A stretch of DNA of 56,479 nt from Gammaproteobacteria bacterium. Its GTDB lineage: Bacteria > Pseudomonadota > Gammaproteobacteria > UBA9214. A program made the position numbers and the translations under genes. The stretch spans positions 383,626 to 440,104 of the forward strand of contig CP070821.1 of NCBI GenBank assembly GCA_020344335.1, in the 5' to 3' direction. The notes under the pieces are model-generated. The model was not told the origin of the DNA and did not search any database. It saw nothing but the letters and a program-made list of their open reading frames with translations. This document shows, piece after piece, positions 39,535 to 49,738 of this stretch. Numbering within the stretch: the stretch's first letter is position 1; every line of letters begins with the position of its first letter.

Positions 39535-39627
39535 GTTATAGTTCGCAGGATTGAAATGATCCTGTCTTCGGCATGGCAGCCAGATCAGATACCTACAGTC
39601 AGTGAACGGGAAGGAAAGGGGAAGTTT

Positions 39628-41913
39628 ATGCTCCGTAAAGACGTCATCACTGCTGCCTTACTCTTGCTCGTATCCACATCCCAGGCGGTTGCTCTGGGAC
39701 TTGGGGATATCGAGGTCCAGTCGGCATTAAACGATCCTTTCCGGGGTGTCATTAACTTGACGTCGGCAACTGACGAAGAATTGGAAAAACTCAAGGTCAG
39801 CATTGCCACGCCGGAGGCGTTCCGCCAGGCCGGTATTCCCAGGCCACATCTGCTGACTTCCCTCCAGTTCAAGGTCGAACGCACGGCAGATGGCGCAGCG
39901 GTCATCCGGGCTTCCACGGTGGACCCCGTACATGAGCCGTTTCTCGAATTCCTGCTGGAGGCATCCTGGGAGCGTGGTCGCCTGCTGCGGCAATACACGG
40001 TCCTTCTTGATCCGCCCTATACCATGCCGGCAGTGCCGGTGGCGCCGCGAACGCCGGTGATCCCGGCACCACAACCGACAGCGGTCCCCGAACCGCAACC
40101 GGCGCCGGCCCCGACACCGGTCCCGGCACAAACCATACCGGCTACCCCGGCTCCCGCACCTGCGCCAGCAGCACCCCCTCCCGCCCCAGCGCCGGCACCT
40201 GAAACAGCCCGACAGGAGCCTGTGAACAACTATGGCCCGGTCCGGAGAAACGAGACTCTCTGGGTCATTGCGAAAAAAGTGCGTCCGGACAGTGACATCA
40301 GCATGGACCAGATGATGCTGGCACTGCAGCGCGCCAACCCGGGTGCCTTTATCAACAACAATATCAACAATCTCAGGGCCGGGGCCGTGCTCAGTGTACC
40401 GGGGCGGGACGAAATACAGTCACTCAACCGGTCAGAAGCTCGACGGGAAGCCAGCCGGCAGCACGCGGAATGGAAAATGGCCCGTACCGGTGACCGGCAG
40501 GAACCGGCAACGCCGGACAGCGAGGCCGTTACTGAGGAAATAACTGAGCCCGAAACTCCTGTCCCGGAAAGCGAAACCCGGCTGCAGCTGGTCGCACCGG
40601 AAAGTGATGCCGTTGATGAGCCGGGCACTCCGGGGACACCACAGGAAATCGCAGAGCCCGACACCGCAACAGCGGATCTGCAGCAACAGCTGGCAATTGC
40701 CAACGAGGCGGCCGAGGCCAACCGTGCACAATCCGATGAGCTGCAAGCACGCGTAGGCGATCTCGAGGAGCAGGTGGCAGACATGCGGCGTCTGCTGGAA
40801 CTCAAGGATGCCCAGCTGGCAAACATGCAAAACCGGCTCGCCGAAGGCAGCGACGCAACAACTGCAGCCGAAGAGGCCGAGCAGGCACCGGCAGACGAGA
40901 CTGCGGAAACTGCGGCATCTGAAGAGTCTGCCGAGAGCCCGATCGTGGCAAAGCTCAACGGCCTCGTTGACCGCTTGCTCGAGAACCCGGTCCTCGCCGT
41001 CCTTGGCGTGCTCGTTGCCATGATACTGGGCGGATTTCTCTGGGCCTCGACGCGCCAGCGCAAGCACAGCGACATCTTCAGTGATGAGCCCACTCTGGCA
41101 AATCGCATGGCCGAGGCAGAGGTCAAGGTGGAGCCCGAGGTAGAGCCCGAGCCGGAAATCCGGCAAGAGGATTTCACTGCATACCGTGATACCGGGCCCG
41201 AGGATGTGGAATTAGAGGATATGGGTTTGCTCGAGGGCGATAGTACCAACGACCCGCTAACCGAGGCAGATGTCTTTATTGCCTATGGCCGCGTCCAGCA
41301 GGCAGAGGATGTCATTCAGAGCGCGCTCAGGAAAAGCCCTGAAGACAAAGACCTCAAGCTCAAGTTGCTGGAAATCTATCATGCTGGCGGCAATGCCGCC
41401 GCATTTGACACATTTGCCGAGGGTTTTCGCAGGGCCCTCGACGCGGATGACCCGAGGTGGGAAAAGGTTGCCTTCATGGGCTATGAGCTGTCGCCGGACA
41501 ACCCTGTCTACCAATCCGGCGGTGAACGGGCTGCTGAGCAGGAGAGTAATCTTGACTTTGACATGGATCTCTCCGGTATGGATGAAGATACCCGTGCTGG
41601 CGAAGCCAGTGTTGATGAGGACCTTGGCCTTGACTATGCAGACATCGAGAAGTCCGCAAATGACTTGCCGGAAAGTATCGAGTTCCACCTGGATGACCAG
41701 GACAAGGAACCTGACACTGACACCGTAACTGAAGCAGTAGCAGAAGGCCTGCTTGACAGTAGTGACGAAGTCGGCACGAAGCTTGACCTTGCGCGGGCCT
41801 ACGTTGGCATGGGAGACAGTGACAGTGCCCGCAATATACTCGAGGAAGTACTCGAGGAAGGCAATGAAGAACAGAAAAGCGAGGCAAAAAACCTCTATAC
41901 CCAACTCTCCTGA
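39628..41913 (+). CDS. fimV: FimV, polar hub and type IV pilus assembly protein
   Basis: A 761-residue inner-membrane protein. A signal-like N-terminus (ITAALLLLVSTSQAVA) leads to the FimV core (LGLGDIEVQSALNDPFRG). Next come a Pro/Ala-rich linker (about 120-200), a LysM peptidoglycan-binding motif (ETLWVIAKKVRPDSDIS region), a coiled coil (about 340-410), one membrane helix (VLAVLGVLVAMILGGFLWAS) and an acidic TPR-bearing cytoplasmic part. The ATG at 39628 has GGAAAGGGGAAG before it. FimV organises pili and polar proteins in Pseudomonas and Vibrio. Confidence 0.93.
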   Translation: MLRKDVITAALLLLVSTSQAVALGLGDIEVQSALNDPFRGVINLTSATDEELEKLKVSIATPEAFRQAGIPRPHLLTSLQFKVERTADGAAVIRASTVDPVHEPFLEFLLEASWERGRLLRQYTVLLDPPYTMPAVPVAPRTPVIPAPQPTAVPEPQPAPAPTPVPAQTIPATPAPAPAPAAPPPAPAPAPETARQEPVNNYGPVRRNETLWVIAKKVRPDSDISMDQMMLALQRANPGAFINNNINNLRAGAVLSVPGRDEIQSLNRSEARREASRQHAEWKMARTGDRQEPATPDSEAVTEEITEPETPVPESETRLQLVAPESDAVDEPGTPGTPQEIAEPDTATADLQQQLAIANEAAEANRAQSDELQARVGDLEEQVADMRRLLELKDAQLANMQNRLAEGSDATTAAEEAEQAPADETAETAASEESAESPIVAKLNGLVDRLLENPVLAVLGVLVAMILGGFLWASTRQRKHSDIFSDEPTLANRMAEAEVKVEPEVEPEPEIRQEDFTAYRDTGPEDVELEDMGLLEGDSTNDPLTEADVFIAYGRVQQAEDVIQSALRKSPEDKDLKLKLLEIYHAGGNAAAFDTFAEGFRRALDADDPRWEKVAFMGYELSPDNPVYQSGGERAAEQESNLDFDMDLSGMDEDTRAGEASVDEDLGLDYADIEKSANDLPESIEFHLDDQDKEPDTDTVTEAVAEGLLDSSDEVGTKLDLARAYVGMGDSDSARNILEEVLEEGNEEQKSEAKNLYTQLS

Positions 41914-41965
41914 TTGTTTTTCAGGGGCGCAGTTCGCCATGCAGGCGGCCTGACCGCCAGTCCTT

Positions 41966-42655
41966 ATGAAGGTGCCTTACCTGCATCCGGTGATCCGGAT
42001 CGTTACCCTGTTCGTTTTCATTGTCGGTATATCCCCGGCACGCCCTGAACTATTGCTCGCGGGCGCCGTTTTATTCAGTGCACTATTCGCCATGGCGGGC
42101 TTCCCCGGTACCGGCAACCTGTTCGGCATGATCTTTCGGCTGCGCTGGCTGTTGCTTGCCATCCTGATAGTCTATGGCTGGTGGACGCCCGGGGATAAAC
42201 TGTTGCCAGTACCGGGCAATCTGTCGCCATCAGTCCAGGGTCTGGAATCCGGCATGCACCGCATTAGCGTCCTGATCCTGATCGTGTGTGCCGTGCACCT
42301 GCTGATCAGAACGACATCGACCTCGAGCCTGATGTCTGCCCTAATGGTTCTCTCCAGTCCGGTGCTGAACGAGAAGCTGCGCGAACGGTTTGCAGTCAGG
42401 TTGTTGCTGACGGTTGAGGCCGTCGGAACAACGCGGGAGATGCTCGGCCAGGCAAGCAGGCAGGGCAAGCAGTCCGGCCGCAGTCTGGCCATGATCGACA
42501 GACGCGTCAGGGAACTCTATAACGCGGTACTGGAACGTGCCGCACAGTCCGCAGGAAAGCCGATTGAAATGGACGCGCCCGATATGCCACCACTCTATCA
42601 ATGGCTCATTCCCTTGCTGCTGTCGATTGTCATCGTACTGATGCTGGCAGCCTGA
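41966..42655 (+). CDS. CbiQ/EcfT-like integral membrane protein
   Basis: A 229-residue protein with about four or five hydrophobic helices: HPVIRIVTLFVFIVGI, LLLAGAVLFSALFAMA, FRLRWLLLAILIVYGW, ISVLILIVCAVHLLI and a C-terminal LIPLLLSIVIVLMLA. The cytoplasmic loop is basic. The layout resembles the transmembrane T component of energy-coupling-factor transporters, but no ATPase or substrate subunit is nearby. The family call is tentative. It sits between fimV and truA, about 8 bp before the latter. Confidence 0.6.
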   Translation: MKVPYLHPVIRIVTLFVFIVGISPARPELLLAGAVLFSALFAMAGFPGTGNLFGMIFRLRWLLLAILIVYGWWTPGDKLLPVPGNLSPSVQGLESGMHRISVLILIVCAVHLLIRTTSTSSLMSALMVLSSPVLNEKLRERFAVRLLLTVEAVGTTREMLGQASRQGKQSGRSLAMIDRRVRELYNAVLERAAQSAGKPIEMDAPDMPPLYQWLIPLLLSIVIVLMLAA

Positions 42656-42662
42656 AAATGTC

Positions 42663-43445
42663 ATGCGTGTGGCACTGGGCATAGAATATGACGGCTCCGG
42701 CTTTTGCGGCTGGCAGCGTCAGCGCAGCGGCCGGACGGTACAGGCCTGCCTGGAAGAAGCCGTCTCCAGGGTGGCAGATGAACCGGTAACAGCGACCTGT
42801 GCAGGGCGCACCGATTCCGGTGTCCATGCGACCGGACAGGTAGTTCATTTTGATACCGTGTCAGTGCGCGACAGCAAGGCCTGGGTCATGGGCGTAAATT
42901 CACATCTCCCTCCGGATATCCGGATTACCTGGGCCCGCGAGATGGGCGCGGATTTTCACGCGCGTTTTGCTGCCCGCCAGCGGCATTACCGCTACGTCAT
43001 TTTGAACCAGGTACACGGATCCGCGTTGCTTGCCAACCGGGTGTGCAGGGAGCACGCCGATCTGGATGTATGTCGTATGCGGGAAGCGGCCGCTTACCTG
43101 CTGGGCGAGCATGATTTTACCAGCTTCAGGGCTGTTGCCTGTCAGGCAAAGCACCCGGTCAGGACGATTTATACACTGGATATCACACGTACCGGCCGCT
43201 TCATATATCTTGATGTTGTGGCCAATGCCTTTTTACACCACATGGTGCGATGTATTGCCGGTGTCTTGCTGAGTGTCGCTCGCAACGAGGCAAGCCCCGA
43301 ATGGGCAAGGGAGCTACTGGATGTCCGTGACCGGACGGCTGGCGGAGTTACTGCTCCGGCAGCTGGCTTGTATCTGGTTGCCGTCCGTTATCCGGCCCGG
43401 TTTGACCTGCCGACTTCCGGGTGGCTGCCTGAATACGGCCAATAA
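42663..43445 (+). CDS. truA: tRNA pseudouridine(38-40) synthase TruA
   Basis: A 260-residue enzyme. RVALGIEYDGSGFCGWQRQ opens the protein; CAGRTDSGVHATGQVVHFD has the catalytic aspartate; FTSFRA and NAFLHHMVRCIAGVL follow. Length and order are normal. It lies between the membrane protein and trpF, as in many gammaproteobacteria. Confidence 0.97.
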   Translation: MRVALGIEYDGSGFCGWQRQRSGRTVQACLEEAVSRVADEPVTATCAGRTDSGVHATGQVVHFDTVSVRDSKAWVMGVNSHLPPDIRITWAREMGADFHARFAARQRHYRYVILNQVHGSALLANRVCREHADLDVCRMREAAAYLLGEHDFTSFRAVACQAKHPVRTIYTLDITRTGRFIYLDVVANAFLHHMVRCIAGVLLSVARNEASPEWARELLDVRDRTAGGVTAPAAGLYLVAVRYPARFDLPTSGWLPEYGQ

Positions 43446-43509
43446 ACTGCATTTCTGTTAGTCTTGAAAACTTGTTTACTGAACGGCCTGTTATATCCGG
43501 GCAGGACCC

Positions 43510-44148
43510 ATGTTGCGTACCCGAGTGAAAATTTGCGGAATTACCCGACCGGAAGACGGGCGCTGTGCCGTCGAGAACGGGGTAGATGCCATCGGGCTGG
43601 TATTCTTCCCGGAAAGTCCACGCTGCATAACGGCAGACAGCGCCACTGAAATCACCGGCGCCCTGGATCCCTTCGTGACAGTTGTCGGTCTGTTCGTCAA
43701 TGCATCGCAAGCTGAAATCAAGGGGGTACTCGGACAAGTTCCACTGGATTTGCTACAGTTTCATGGTCAGGAGAGCAACGAGGACTGCATCGGTTACGGA
43801 TTGCCATTTATCAAGTCGATTGCCATGGAGCCGGGCGTTGATATTGCGAAAGCCATGGCTGCCTACCCGGATGCACGCGGATTCTTGCTGGATGCCTGGC
43901 AACCGCAAATTCATGGTGGTGGCGGTGAAGCGTTTGACTGGCAACAGATACCGCGCGAGTTACCGTCACCGTTTATTCTGGCTGGTGGACTCACTCCGGA
44001 GAATGTCGGAACGGCCATCCGCCGGGTGCGTCCCTATGCGGTGGATGTCAGTAGTGGTGTTGAAAGCGCACCGGGAATCAAATCGGCTGTTAAAATAACA
44101 GCCTTCATGAATGGAGTACGCAACAGTGGAACAGACACAGTCAAGTGA
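43510..44148 (+). CDS. trpF: Phosphoribosylanthranilate isomerase TrpF
   Basis: A 212-residue barrel enzyme of tryptophan synthesis. [12 protein letters not shown] has the catalytic Cys, [16 protein letters not shown] and [15 protein letters not shown] the Asp and phosphate site. A ribosome binding site (GCAGGA) precedes the ATG. The 3' end overlaps trpB by 38 bp if trpB starts at its first ATG. Confidence 0.97.
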   Translation: MLRTRVKICGITRPEDGRCAVENGVDAIGLVFFPESPRCITADSATEITGALDPFVTVVGLFVNASQAEIKGVLGQVPLDLLQFHGQESNEDCIGYGLPFIKSIAMEPGVDIAKAMAAYPDARGFLLDAWQPQIHGGGGEAFDWQQIPRELPSPFILAGGLTPENVGTAIRRVRPYAVDVSSGVESAPGIKSAVKITAFMNGVRNSGTDTVK

Positions 44149-45355
44149 GCCGGCGCGAGCTGCCGGACAACTGCCGGACGAACGCGGTCACTTCGGTCCT
44201 TATGGTGGCCGTTTCGTGGCAGAAACTCTCATGCTGCCTCTCGAAGAGTTGGCTGAAGCCTATAACCGTTACATCACGGACCCGGAGTTTCTCGAAGAAC
44301 TGGACGCAGATCTGGCGGATTTTGTCGGCAGGCCGTCGCCGCTTTATTTTGCCGAACGCTGGAGTCGCAATCTTGGTGGTGCACGCATTTTTTTCAAGCG
44401 GGAAGATCTCAATCACACCGGTGCCCACAAGGTCAATAACACGGTCGGTCAGGCGCTGCTGGCAAAACGCATGGGCAAGACCCGCATCATCGCGGAAACC
44501 GGTGCAGGTCAGCACGGCGTGGCGACCGCAACCGTCGCCGCCCGGCTGGGCATGGAATGCGTCGTCTACATGGGCTCCGAGGACATCAAGCGCCAGGCAA
44601 TCAATGTGTATCGCATGCGTCTGCTGGGTGCGGAGGTAGTCGCTGTTGAATCCGGCTCCAGAACTCTCAAGGATGCACTCAATGAAGCCATGCGTGACTG
44701 GGTAACCAACGTAGATAACACCTTTTATGTTATCGGAACCGTTGCCGGGCCACACCCGTATCCTGCCATGGTGCGCGATTTCCAGGCCGTCATTGGCCGC
44801 GAGACCCGCACCCAGATACAGGAACACGCCGGCCGGCTGCCGGATGCCCTGGTGGCATGTGTAGGTGGCGGTTCGAACGCAATCGGATTGTTCTACCCGT
44901 TTCTGGCTGATAGCGAGGTTGCCATGTTTGGCGTCGAAGCCGGTGGTGACGGGCTGGAAACGGGGCGTCATGCCGCGCCACTGTGCGATGGCAAGCCTGG
45001 AGTCCTGCACGGCAACCGGACCTACCTCATGGAAGACCCGGACGGACAGATCATCGAAACCCATTCGGTTTCGGCCGGCCTTGACTATCCGGGTGTTGGC
45101 CCCGAGCATGCCTGGCTCAAGGACACCGGGCGGGTAACCTACGATACGGTGACGGACAGGGAAGCACTCGCGGCATTTCATGAAGTGACCCGTGTCGAAG
45201 GCATCATGCCGGCACTGGAATCCAGCCATGCGCTCTCCTATGCCGCAAGAATCGCTACCGGGATGGACCGCGATGACATAATCATCGTGAATCTATCCGG
45301 GCGTGGCGACAAGGATGTACACACAATCGCCGCCATGGAAGGGATCACTATATGA
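44111..45355 (+). CDS. trpB: Tryptophan synthase beta chain TrpB
   Basis: A 414-residue pyridoxal-phosphate enzyme that joins indole and serine. The family start is [16 protein letters not shown]; the cofactor Lys lies in [21 protein letters not shown] and [12 protein letters not shown] bind the cofactor. An ATG at 44111 overlaps trpF; a GTG at 44126 is an alternative that still overlaps. It overlaps trpA by four bases. Confidence 0.97.
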   Translation: MEYATVEQTQSSEPARAAGQLPDERGHFGPYGGRFVAETLMLPLEELAEAYNRYITDPEFLEELDADLADFVGRPSPLYFAERWSRNLGGARIFFKREDLNHTGAHKVNNTVGQALLAKRMGKTRIIAETGAGQHGVATATVAARLGMECVVYMGSEDIKRQAINVYRMRLLGAEVVAVESGSRTLKDALNEAMRDWVTNVDNTFYVIGTVAGPHPYPAMVRDFQAVIGRETRTQIQEHAGRLPDALVACVGGGSNAIGLFYPFLADSEVAMFGVEAGGDGLETGRHAAPLCDGKPGVLHGNRTYLMEDPDGQIIETHSVSAGLDYPGVGPEHAWLKDTGRVTYDTVTDREALAAFHEVTRVEGIMPALESSHALSYAARIATGMDRDDIIIVNLSGRGDKDVHTIAAMEGITI

Positions 45356-46176
45356 GCCGCATCGAGAGTTGCTTCCACAGGCTGGCGGAACAACAGCGCA
45401 AGGCCCTGATACCTTATGTAACCGCAGGGGACCCGCAGCCGGATGTAACCGTCCCACTGATGCATGCACTGGTCGAAGCGGGTGCTGACCTGATTGAGGT
45501 AGGAGTGCCGTTTTCCGATCCCATGGCTGACGGTCCGGTGATACAGGCCGCCTGTGAGCGCGCATTGGTACACCATACAAGCTTGCATGACGTACTCGAC
45601 ATGGTCCGGGAATTTCGCACGACTGACACGGAAACGCCCGTTGTCCTGATGGGCTACCTGAATCCCGTCGAAGTCTGGGGATATAATGCTTTTGCGAGTG
45701 CCGCAGCCGCAGCCGGGGTGGACGGCGTCCTGATGGTTGATATGCCGCCGGAAGAGGCCAGCAGTCTGACCGGGGCGCTACGGGAGCTGGGCATCGACGC
45801 GATATTTTTACTGGCACCAACCACCAGTAATGCGCGCATGAATATCATCAGCGAGTCAGCCAGTGGGTTCGTTTACTATGTTTCCTTCAAGGGGGTAACG
45901 GGTGCCAACCGGCTGGATGTGAGCAAGGTAGCTGACAAGCTGGTGGAGGTCAGGAAGCATACGGATCTGCCAATCGGCGTTGGTTTCGGTATTCGCGACC
46001 CCGAATCAGCTGCAGAAGTTGCACGCATTGCCGATGCTGTTGTGGTAGGCAGTGCACTGGTAAGCAGGATAGCCGAGCTGGCGGACCGCCCCGAGACAAT
46101 CCCCCCGGCACTGGCCGAAACGCTGTCGGAAATGCGCAGCGCCATTGACCTGGTATCCGCCCGGCAACAGAAATGA
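45352..46176 (+). CDS. trpA: Tryptophan synthase alpha chain TrpA
   Basis: A 274-residue barrel that cleaves indole-glycerol phosphate. The catalytic Glu and Asp are in [32 protein letters not shown] and [12 protein letters not shown] form the phosphate site. It is coupled to trpB by an ATGA overlap and followed by accD 28 bp later. Confidence 0.97.
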   Translation: MSRIESCFHRLAEQQRKALIPYVTAGDPQPDVTVPLMHALVEAGADLIEVGVPFSDPMADGPVIQAACERALVHHTSLHDVLDMVREFRTTDTETPVVLMGYLNPVEVWGYNAFASAAAAAGVDGVLMVDMPPEEASSLTGALRELGIDAIFLLAPTTSNARMNIISESASGFVYYVSFKGVTGANRLDVSKVADKLVEVRKHTDLPIGVGFGIRDPESAAEVARIADAVVVGSALVSRIAELADRPETIPPALAETLSEMRSAIDLVSARQQK

Positions 46177-46204
46177 AATTCAGACAAGCATGTACAATTG
46201 AGCT

Positions 46205-47080
46205 ATGAGCTGGTTCAGAAAATTGATGCCGTCCAAAATCCGCACGCCGGGCGGTAACAAACGTTCGATCCCGGAAGGGCTGTGGATCAAGTGCAGCGGT
46301 TGCAGTGCCGTTCTGTACCGCTCCGAATTGGAGCGCAATTTCGATGTCTGTCCAAAATGCAGCCATCACATGCGTATTGGTGCGCGCCGTCGGCTGGAGA
46401 TGTTTTTTGATGCAGACAGTATCGAGGAAATCGGTACCGGTCTGGAACCGGTTGACATCCTCAAGTTCAGGGACAGCAAGAAATACCGGGAACGGTTGTC
46501 GGCTGCCCAGAAAGATACCGGTGAAAAAGACGCCCTTGTTGTCATGCGTGGCACGGTTGACGGCATGCCGCTGGTCGCGGCAGCATTTGAATTCAGTTTC
46601 ATGGGTGGTTCGATGGGTGCCGTCGTCGGCGAACGTTTTGTCCGTGGCATCAATACCTGCATCGACAACAACATACCGTTTGTCTGCTTTTCGGCAAGTG
46701 GAGGCGCACGCATGCAGGAAGCCCTGTTTTCTCTAATGCAGATGGCAAAAACCAGCGTCGCCCTGAAGCGCCTCTCGGATGCAGGCATACCGTATATTTC
46801 CGTACTGACCGATCCGACCATGGGCGGCGTCTCTGCCAGCTTCGCGATGCTGGGTGATATAAACATCGCCGAGCCCAAAGCACTGATAGGCTTCGCCGGG
46901 CCACGAGTCATTGAACAGACGGTTCGGGAAACCCTTCCGGAAGGCTTTCAGCGCAGTGAATTTCTGCTGGAACACGGCGCGATCGACATGATTATAGATC
47001 GTCGAGAAATGCGCACTAATCTATTGAGTATACTGGGTATACTTGCCAGAAAACCAACCGTTACATCAGCGGCCGGCTAG
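46205..47080 (+). CDS. accD: Acetyl-CoA carboxylase carboxyltransferase beta subunit AccD
   Basis: A 291-residue subunit of the first enzyme of fatty-acid synthesis. The N-terminal zinc ribbon [16 protein letters not shown] with VCPKCSHH is intact, then the crotonase-type domain with [29 protein letters not shown] and [13 protein letters not shown] hairpin overlaps its stop codon. Confidence 0.97.
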   Translation: MSWFRKLMPSKIRTPGGNKRSIPEGLWIKCSGCSAVLYRSELERNFDVCPKCSHHMRIGARRRLEMFFDADSIEEIGTGLEPVDILKFRDSKKYRERLSAAQKDTGEKDALVVMRGTVDGMPLVAAAFEFSFMGGSMGAVVGERFVRGINTCIDNNIPFVCFSASGGARMQEALFSLMQMAKTSVALKRLSDAGIPYISVLTDPTMGGVSASFAMLGDINIAEPKALIGFAGPRVIEQTVRETLPEGFQRSEFLLEHGAIDMIIDRREMRTNLLSILGILARKPTVTSAAG

Positions 47081-47095
47081 TAGCCGCTGTCGTTT
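47067..47095 (+). terminator. Hairpin at the end of accD, possible weak terminator
   Basis: CAGCGGC (47067-47073) and GCCGCTG (47083-47089) form a seven-pair stem around the accD stop codon, followed by TCGTTT. The T-run is short, so termination would be partial; it may only protect the 3' end. Confidence 0.4.
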
Positions 47096-47167
47096 GCAAA
47101 ACCGTATTACCTAACAACGGCAGCCGATATCGCCATCCCTGCCAAGCCACTTCCCATAACCAGCATC

Positions 47168-48433
47168 ATGCCGAAATTTCATACCCTGGGTGACTGGCTC
47201 CGGTGGCAGGAAACCTTGCATCCCAGAGAGATTGATCTCGGCCTCGAACGAGTAACCGCAGTCGCAGACCGGATGCAGGTACGCCAACTGCCGGCACAGA
47301 TCATTACCGTTGCCGGAACCAATGGCAAGGGTTCGACAGTTACCCTCCTCGAGTCCATCCTGCTGTCTGCAGGGTACCATGTTGGCGCCTACACATCGCC
47401 TCATTTGCTGCGCTACAACGAACGTATCAGGATCAACGGGCGCGAGGCTGACGATGCTGATTTATGCAAGGCATTCGATACTATCGACCGTCTTCGAAAT
47501 CCGCATTCGCTTACCTACTTTGAATTCGGGACACTGGCAGCACTCTGGATCATGCAGCAAAAACAGCCCGACATTGTGCTGCTTGAGGCGGGTCTTGGCG
47601 GCCGGCTGGATGCGGTCAATGCGGTCGACACGGACATTGCTATCGTCACATCGATAGGCATTGATCACGAACGTTGGCTTGGAAGCGATCGTGACACCAT
47701 CGCCCTGGAAAAGGCGGGGATCCTGCGCAGGGAGAAGCCCGCCATCTGCAGTGACCCTGCCCCTCCGCAAAGACTCAGGGAAGCGGCCACCGCCCTCGGA
47801 GCTCACTGGTATTGTCTTGATGAACAGTTCCGTTTCGACCGGTTCGAGGATGTATGGCATTGGTCAGGGCCCGATACACGGCACGAGTCACTCCCGCTGC
47901 CGGCACTGTCCGGTGCCCACCAGCTGCGCAATGCGGCGGGGGTTCTGATGGCACTGGAACTTCTGCGGGACAAATTTCCGGTCGAGCGGAAGGCGCTCGA
48001 ACAGGGGTTGCAAAACGTCGTTTTGCCCGGCCGTTGCCAGTTCCTGCGAGGTGTGCGGGATATTGTTCTCGATGTTGCACACAACCCACAGAGTGCCATG
48101 CAACTCGCCGAAGTGCTGGAGCAACAGCCAACGACAGGGAAGACCTACGCAGTGCTCGGCATGCTGGAGGACAAGGATATTGGCGAGTACACGGAAAACC
48201 TCGCGGCAGTGGTGGATCACTGGTGTCTTGCCGGACTGGGGGGTGATCGTGGTCTGCAGTCCGGTGAATTACTGCGCAGGGCCAGTACCAGTATAAACAG
48301 GGACAGGATAAGCTGTTTTCCGGATGTCGCGTCAGCTGTCAGACACGCAATCCGGGCCAGTGCGGCTGATGACAGGATTGTTATCTGCGGCTCATTCCAT
48401 ACCGTGGCAGAAGCCATGTCGTGTGCGGTATAG
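47168..48433 (+). CDS. folC: Dihydrofolate/folylpolyglutamate synthase FolC
   Basis: A 421-residue Mur-ligase-like enzyme that adds glutamate to dihydropteroate and folates. The P-loop is VAGTNGKGSTV, followed by AYTSPHLLRYNERI and EAGLGGRLDAVN; DVAHNPQSAMQL begins the C-terminal domain. It stands in the usual accD-folC-dedD-cvpA-purF order. Confidence 0.96.
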   Translation: MPKFHTLGDWLRWQETLHPREIDLGLERVTAVADRMQVRQLPAQIITVAGTNGKGSTVTLLESILLSAGYHVGAYTSPHLLRYNERIRINGREADDADLCKAFDTIDRLRNPHSLTYFEFGTLAALWIMQQKQPDIVLLEAGLGGRLDAVNAVDTDIAIVTSIGIDHERWLGSDRDTIALEKAGILRREKPAICSDPAPPQRLREAATALGAHWYCLDEQFRFDRFEDVWHWSGPDTRHESLPLPALSGAHQLRNAAGVLMALELLRDKFPVERKALEQGLQNVVLPGRCQFLRGVRDIVLDVAHNPQSAMQLAEVLEQQPTTGKTYAVLGMLEDKDIGEYTENLAAVVDHWCLAGLGGDRGLQSGELLRRASTSINRDRISCFPDVASAVRHAIRASAADDRIVICGSFHTVAEAMSCAV

Positions 48434-48483
48434 TCACGCCACCGTAATATCCACCACAGACCGGAACCAGGCAGGGTATCAAG

Positions 48484-49068
48484 ATGGATCAGAAGCTCAA
48501 GCAACGACTGGTTGGTGCAGTCGTACTCATCTCGCTGGCCGTTATTTTTATACCGATCATTCTCGAGGGTCCCGATGACGAATGGAGCCCGCGTGTTCAG
48601 GAGATCCCGGTTCCGCCGCAGATCGAGTACCCGGCAGAAGTTGAGTTGCCGCTCCCGGCAGAGTCGCCTCCGGAAGCGCCAGCGGCGCAGGAACCCGCCG
48701 TATCCCCCGTGGCAAAAGAAACCGGCACGCTACGTCCCGAGCCTGCACCTGCACCTGCACCTGATGAAGTAAAGCCTCCTGCACCCGCGGCAAAACCTGC
48801 TACGCCAGTAGCAAAGCCTGCCGCGACGTCCGGATCCTGGATCATCCAGGTAGGCAGTTTCAGCCAGAAACTGAATGCCAGCGGCTTGCGGGACCGGTTG
48901 AATAAAACCGGTTATAAAAGCTATTTACAGGAAACCCCGTCCGGTAACGGGAAGACATGGCGCGTCCTGGTTGGACCCTACGAAACCCGTACCGCAGCCG
49001 AAGAGCAGCGCGACAGGATCAAACGCGAACATCATCTCAAGGGGATGGTTACCCAGTCGCGGGAATGA
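48484..49068 (+). CDS. dedD: SPOR-domain cell division protein (DedD-like)
   Basis: A 194-residue protein. A short cytoplasmic start and one membrane helix (LVGAVVLISLAVIFIPIIL) lead to a long periplasmic Pro/Ala-rich linker (about 40-115) and a C-terminal SPOR domain: WIIQVGSFSQKLNASGLRDR, then WRVLVGPYETRTAAEEQRD. SPOR domains bind denuded peptidoglycan at the septum. The position between folC and cvpA is typical for dedD. Confidence 0.92.
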   Translation: MDQKLKQRLVGAVVLISLAVIFIPIILEGPDDEWSPRVQEIPVPPQIEYPAEVELPLPAESPPEAPAAQEPAVSPVAKETGTLRPEPAPAPAPDEVKPPAPAAKPATPVAKPAATSGSWIIQVGSFSQKLNASGLRDRLNKTGYKSYLQETPSGNGKTWRVLVGPYETRTAAEEQRDRIKREHHLKGMVTQSRE

Positions 49069-49225
49069 CGCCGGGCAACTGCTCACCTGCATCACCTGGA
49101 ACCAAGCCTGGCGGTGATTTCAATAGCAGGACCAACAGCATATCTGCTAGACTAACTGACGTTGAAAAAATTTTTAAAGTCAACGGGCTGAAGTAGCAGG
49201 GCCCGCCGACGAGGAATATGCAAGA

Positions 49226-49717
49226 ATGGTCTGGATCGATATTGCAATCATTGCGCTGATTGTTCTCTCAGCCCTGTTGAGCCTGTTCCGCGGTTTCATC
49301 AAGGAAGCCCTGGCGCTGGCGTCCTGGCTTGTAGCCCTGTGGGTTTCCATGCTCTTCTACGAAGACCTGGCTGTTGTCATGTCCCAGTGGATTGCCGAGC
49401 CATCGTTGCAGAACATTGCTGCATTCAGCATCCTGTTCCTCAGTGTATTGCTGCTGGGTGGCCTGATAAATTACCTTGTCAGCAAGCTCGTGGTGAAGAC
49501 CGGCCTGGCTACAACCGACCGGATGCTCGGAGTCGTGTTCGGCGTCGCACGCGGTGCCTTCATCGTAGCCATCGTGGTACTGTTTGCCGGACTGACTCCG
49601 TTACCGCAGGACTCCTGGTGGCAGGAATCACAATTGCTGGGCTATTTCCAGGAATTCGCATTGTGGATGCGCGAGTACCTGCCGCGTGATATAGCCGAAA
49701 ACATATCTTACGTCTAG
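49226..49717 (+). CDS. cvpA: Colicin V production family membrane protein CvpA
   Basis: A 163-residue inner-membrane protein with four predicted helices. It begins WIDIAIIALIVLSALLSLFR, with the conserved GFIKEALALASWL next; the last motif is TDRMLGVVFGVARGAFIV. GAGGAA precedes the ATG. A 157-bp gap separates it from dedD. The general role is unclear; in many bacteria it is co-transcribed with purF, here 21 bp downstream. Confidence 0.95.
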   Translation: MVWIDIAIIALIVLSALLSLFRGFIKEALALASWLVALWVSMLFYEDLAVVMSQWIAEPSLQNIAAFSILFLSVLLLGGLINYLVSKLVVKTGLATTDRMLGVVFGVARGAFIVAIVVLFAGLTPLPQDSWWQESQLLGYFQEFALWMREYLPRDIAENISYV

Positions 49718-49738
49718 CAAACCTGACTAGAGCCCATT

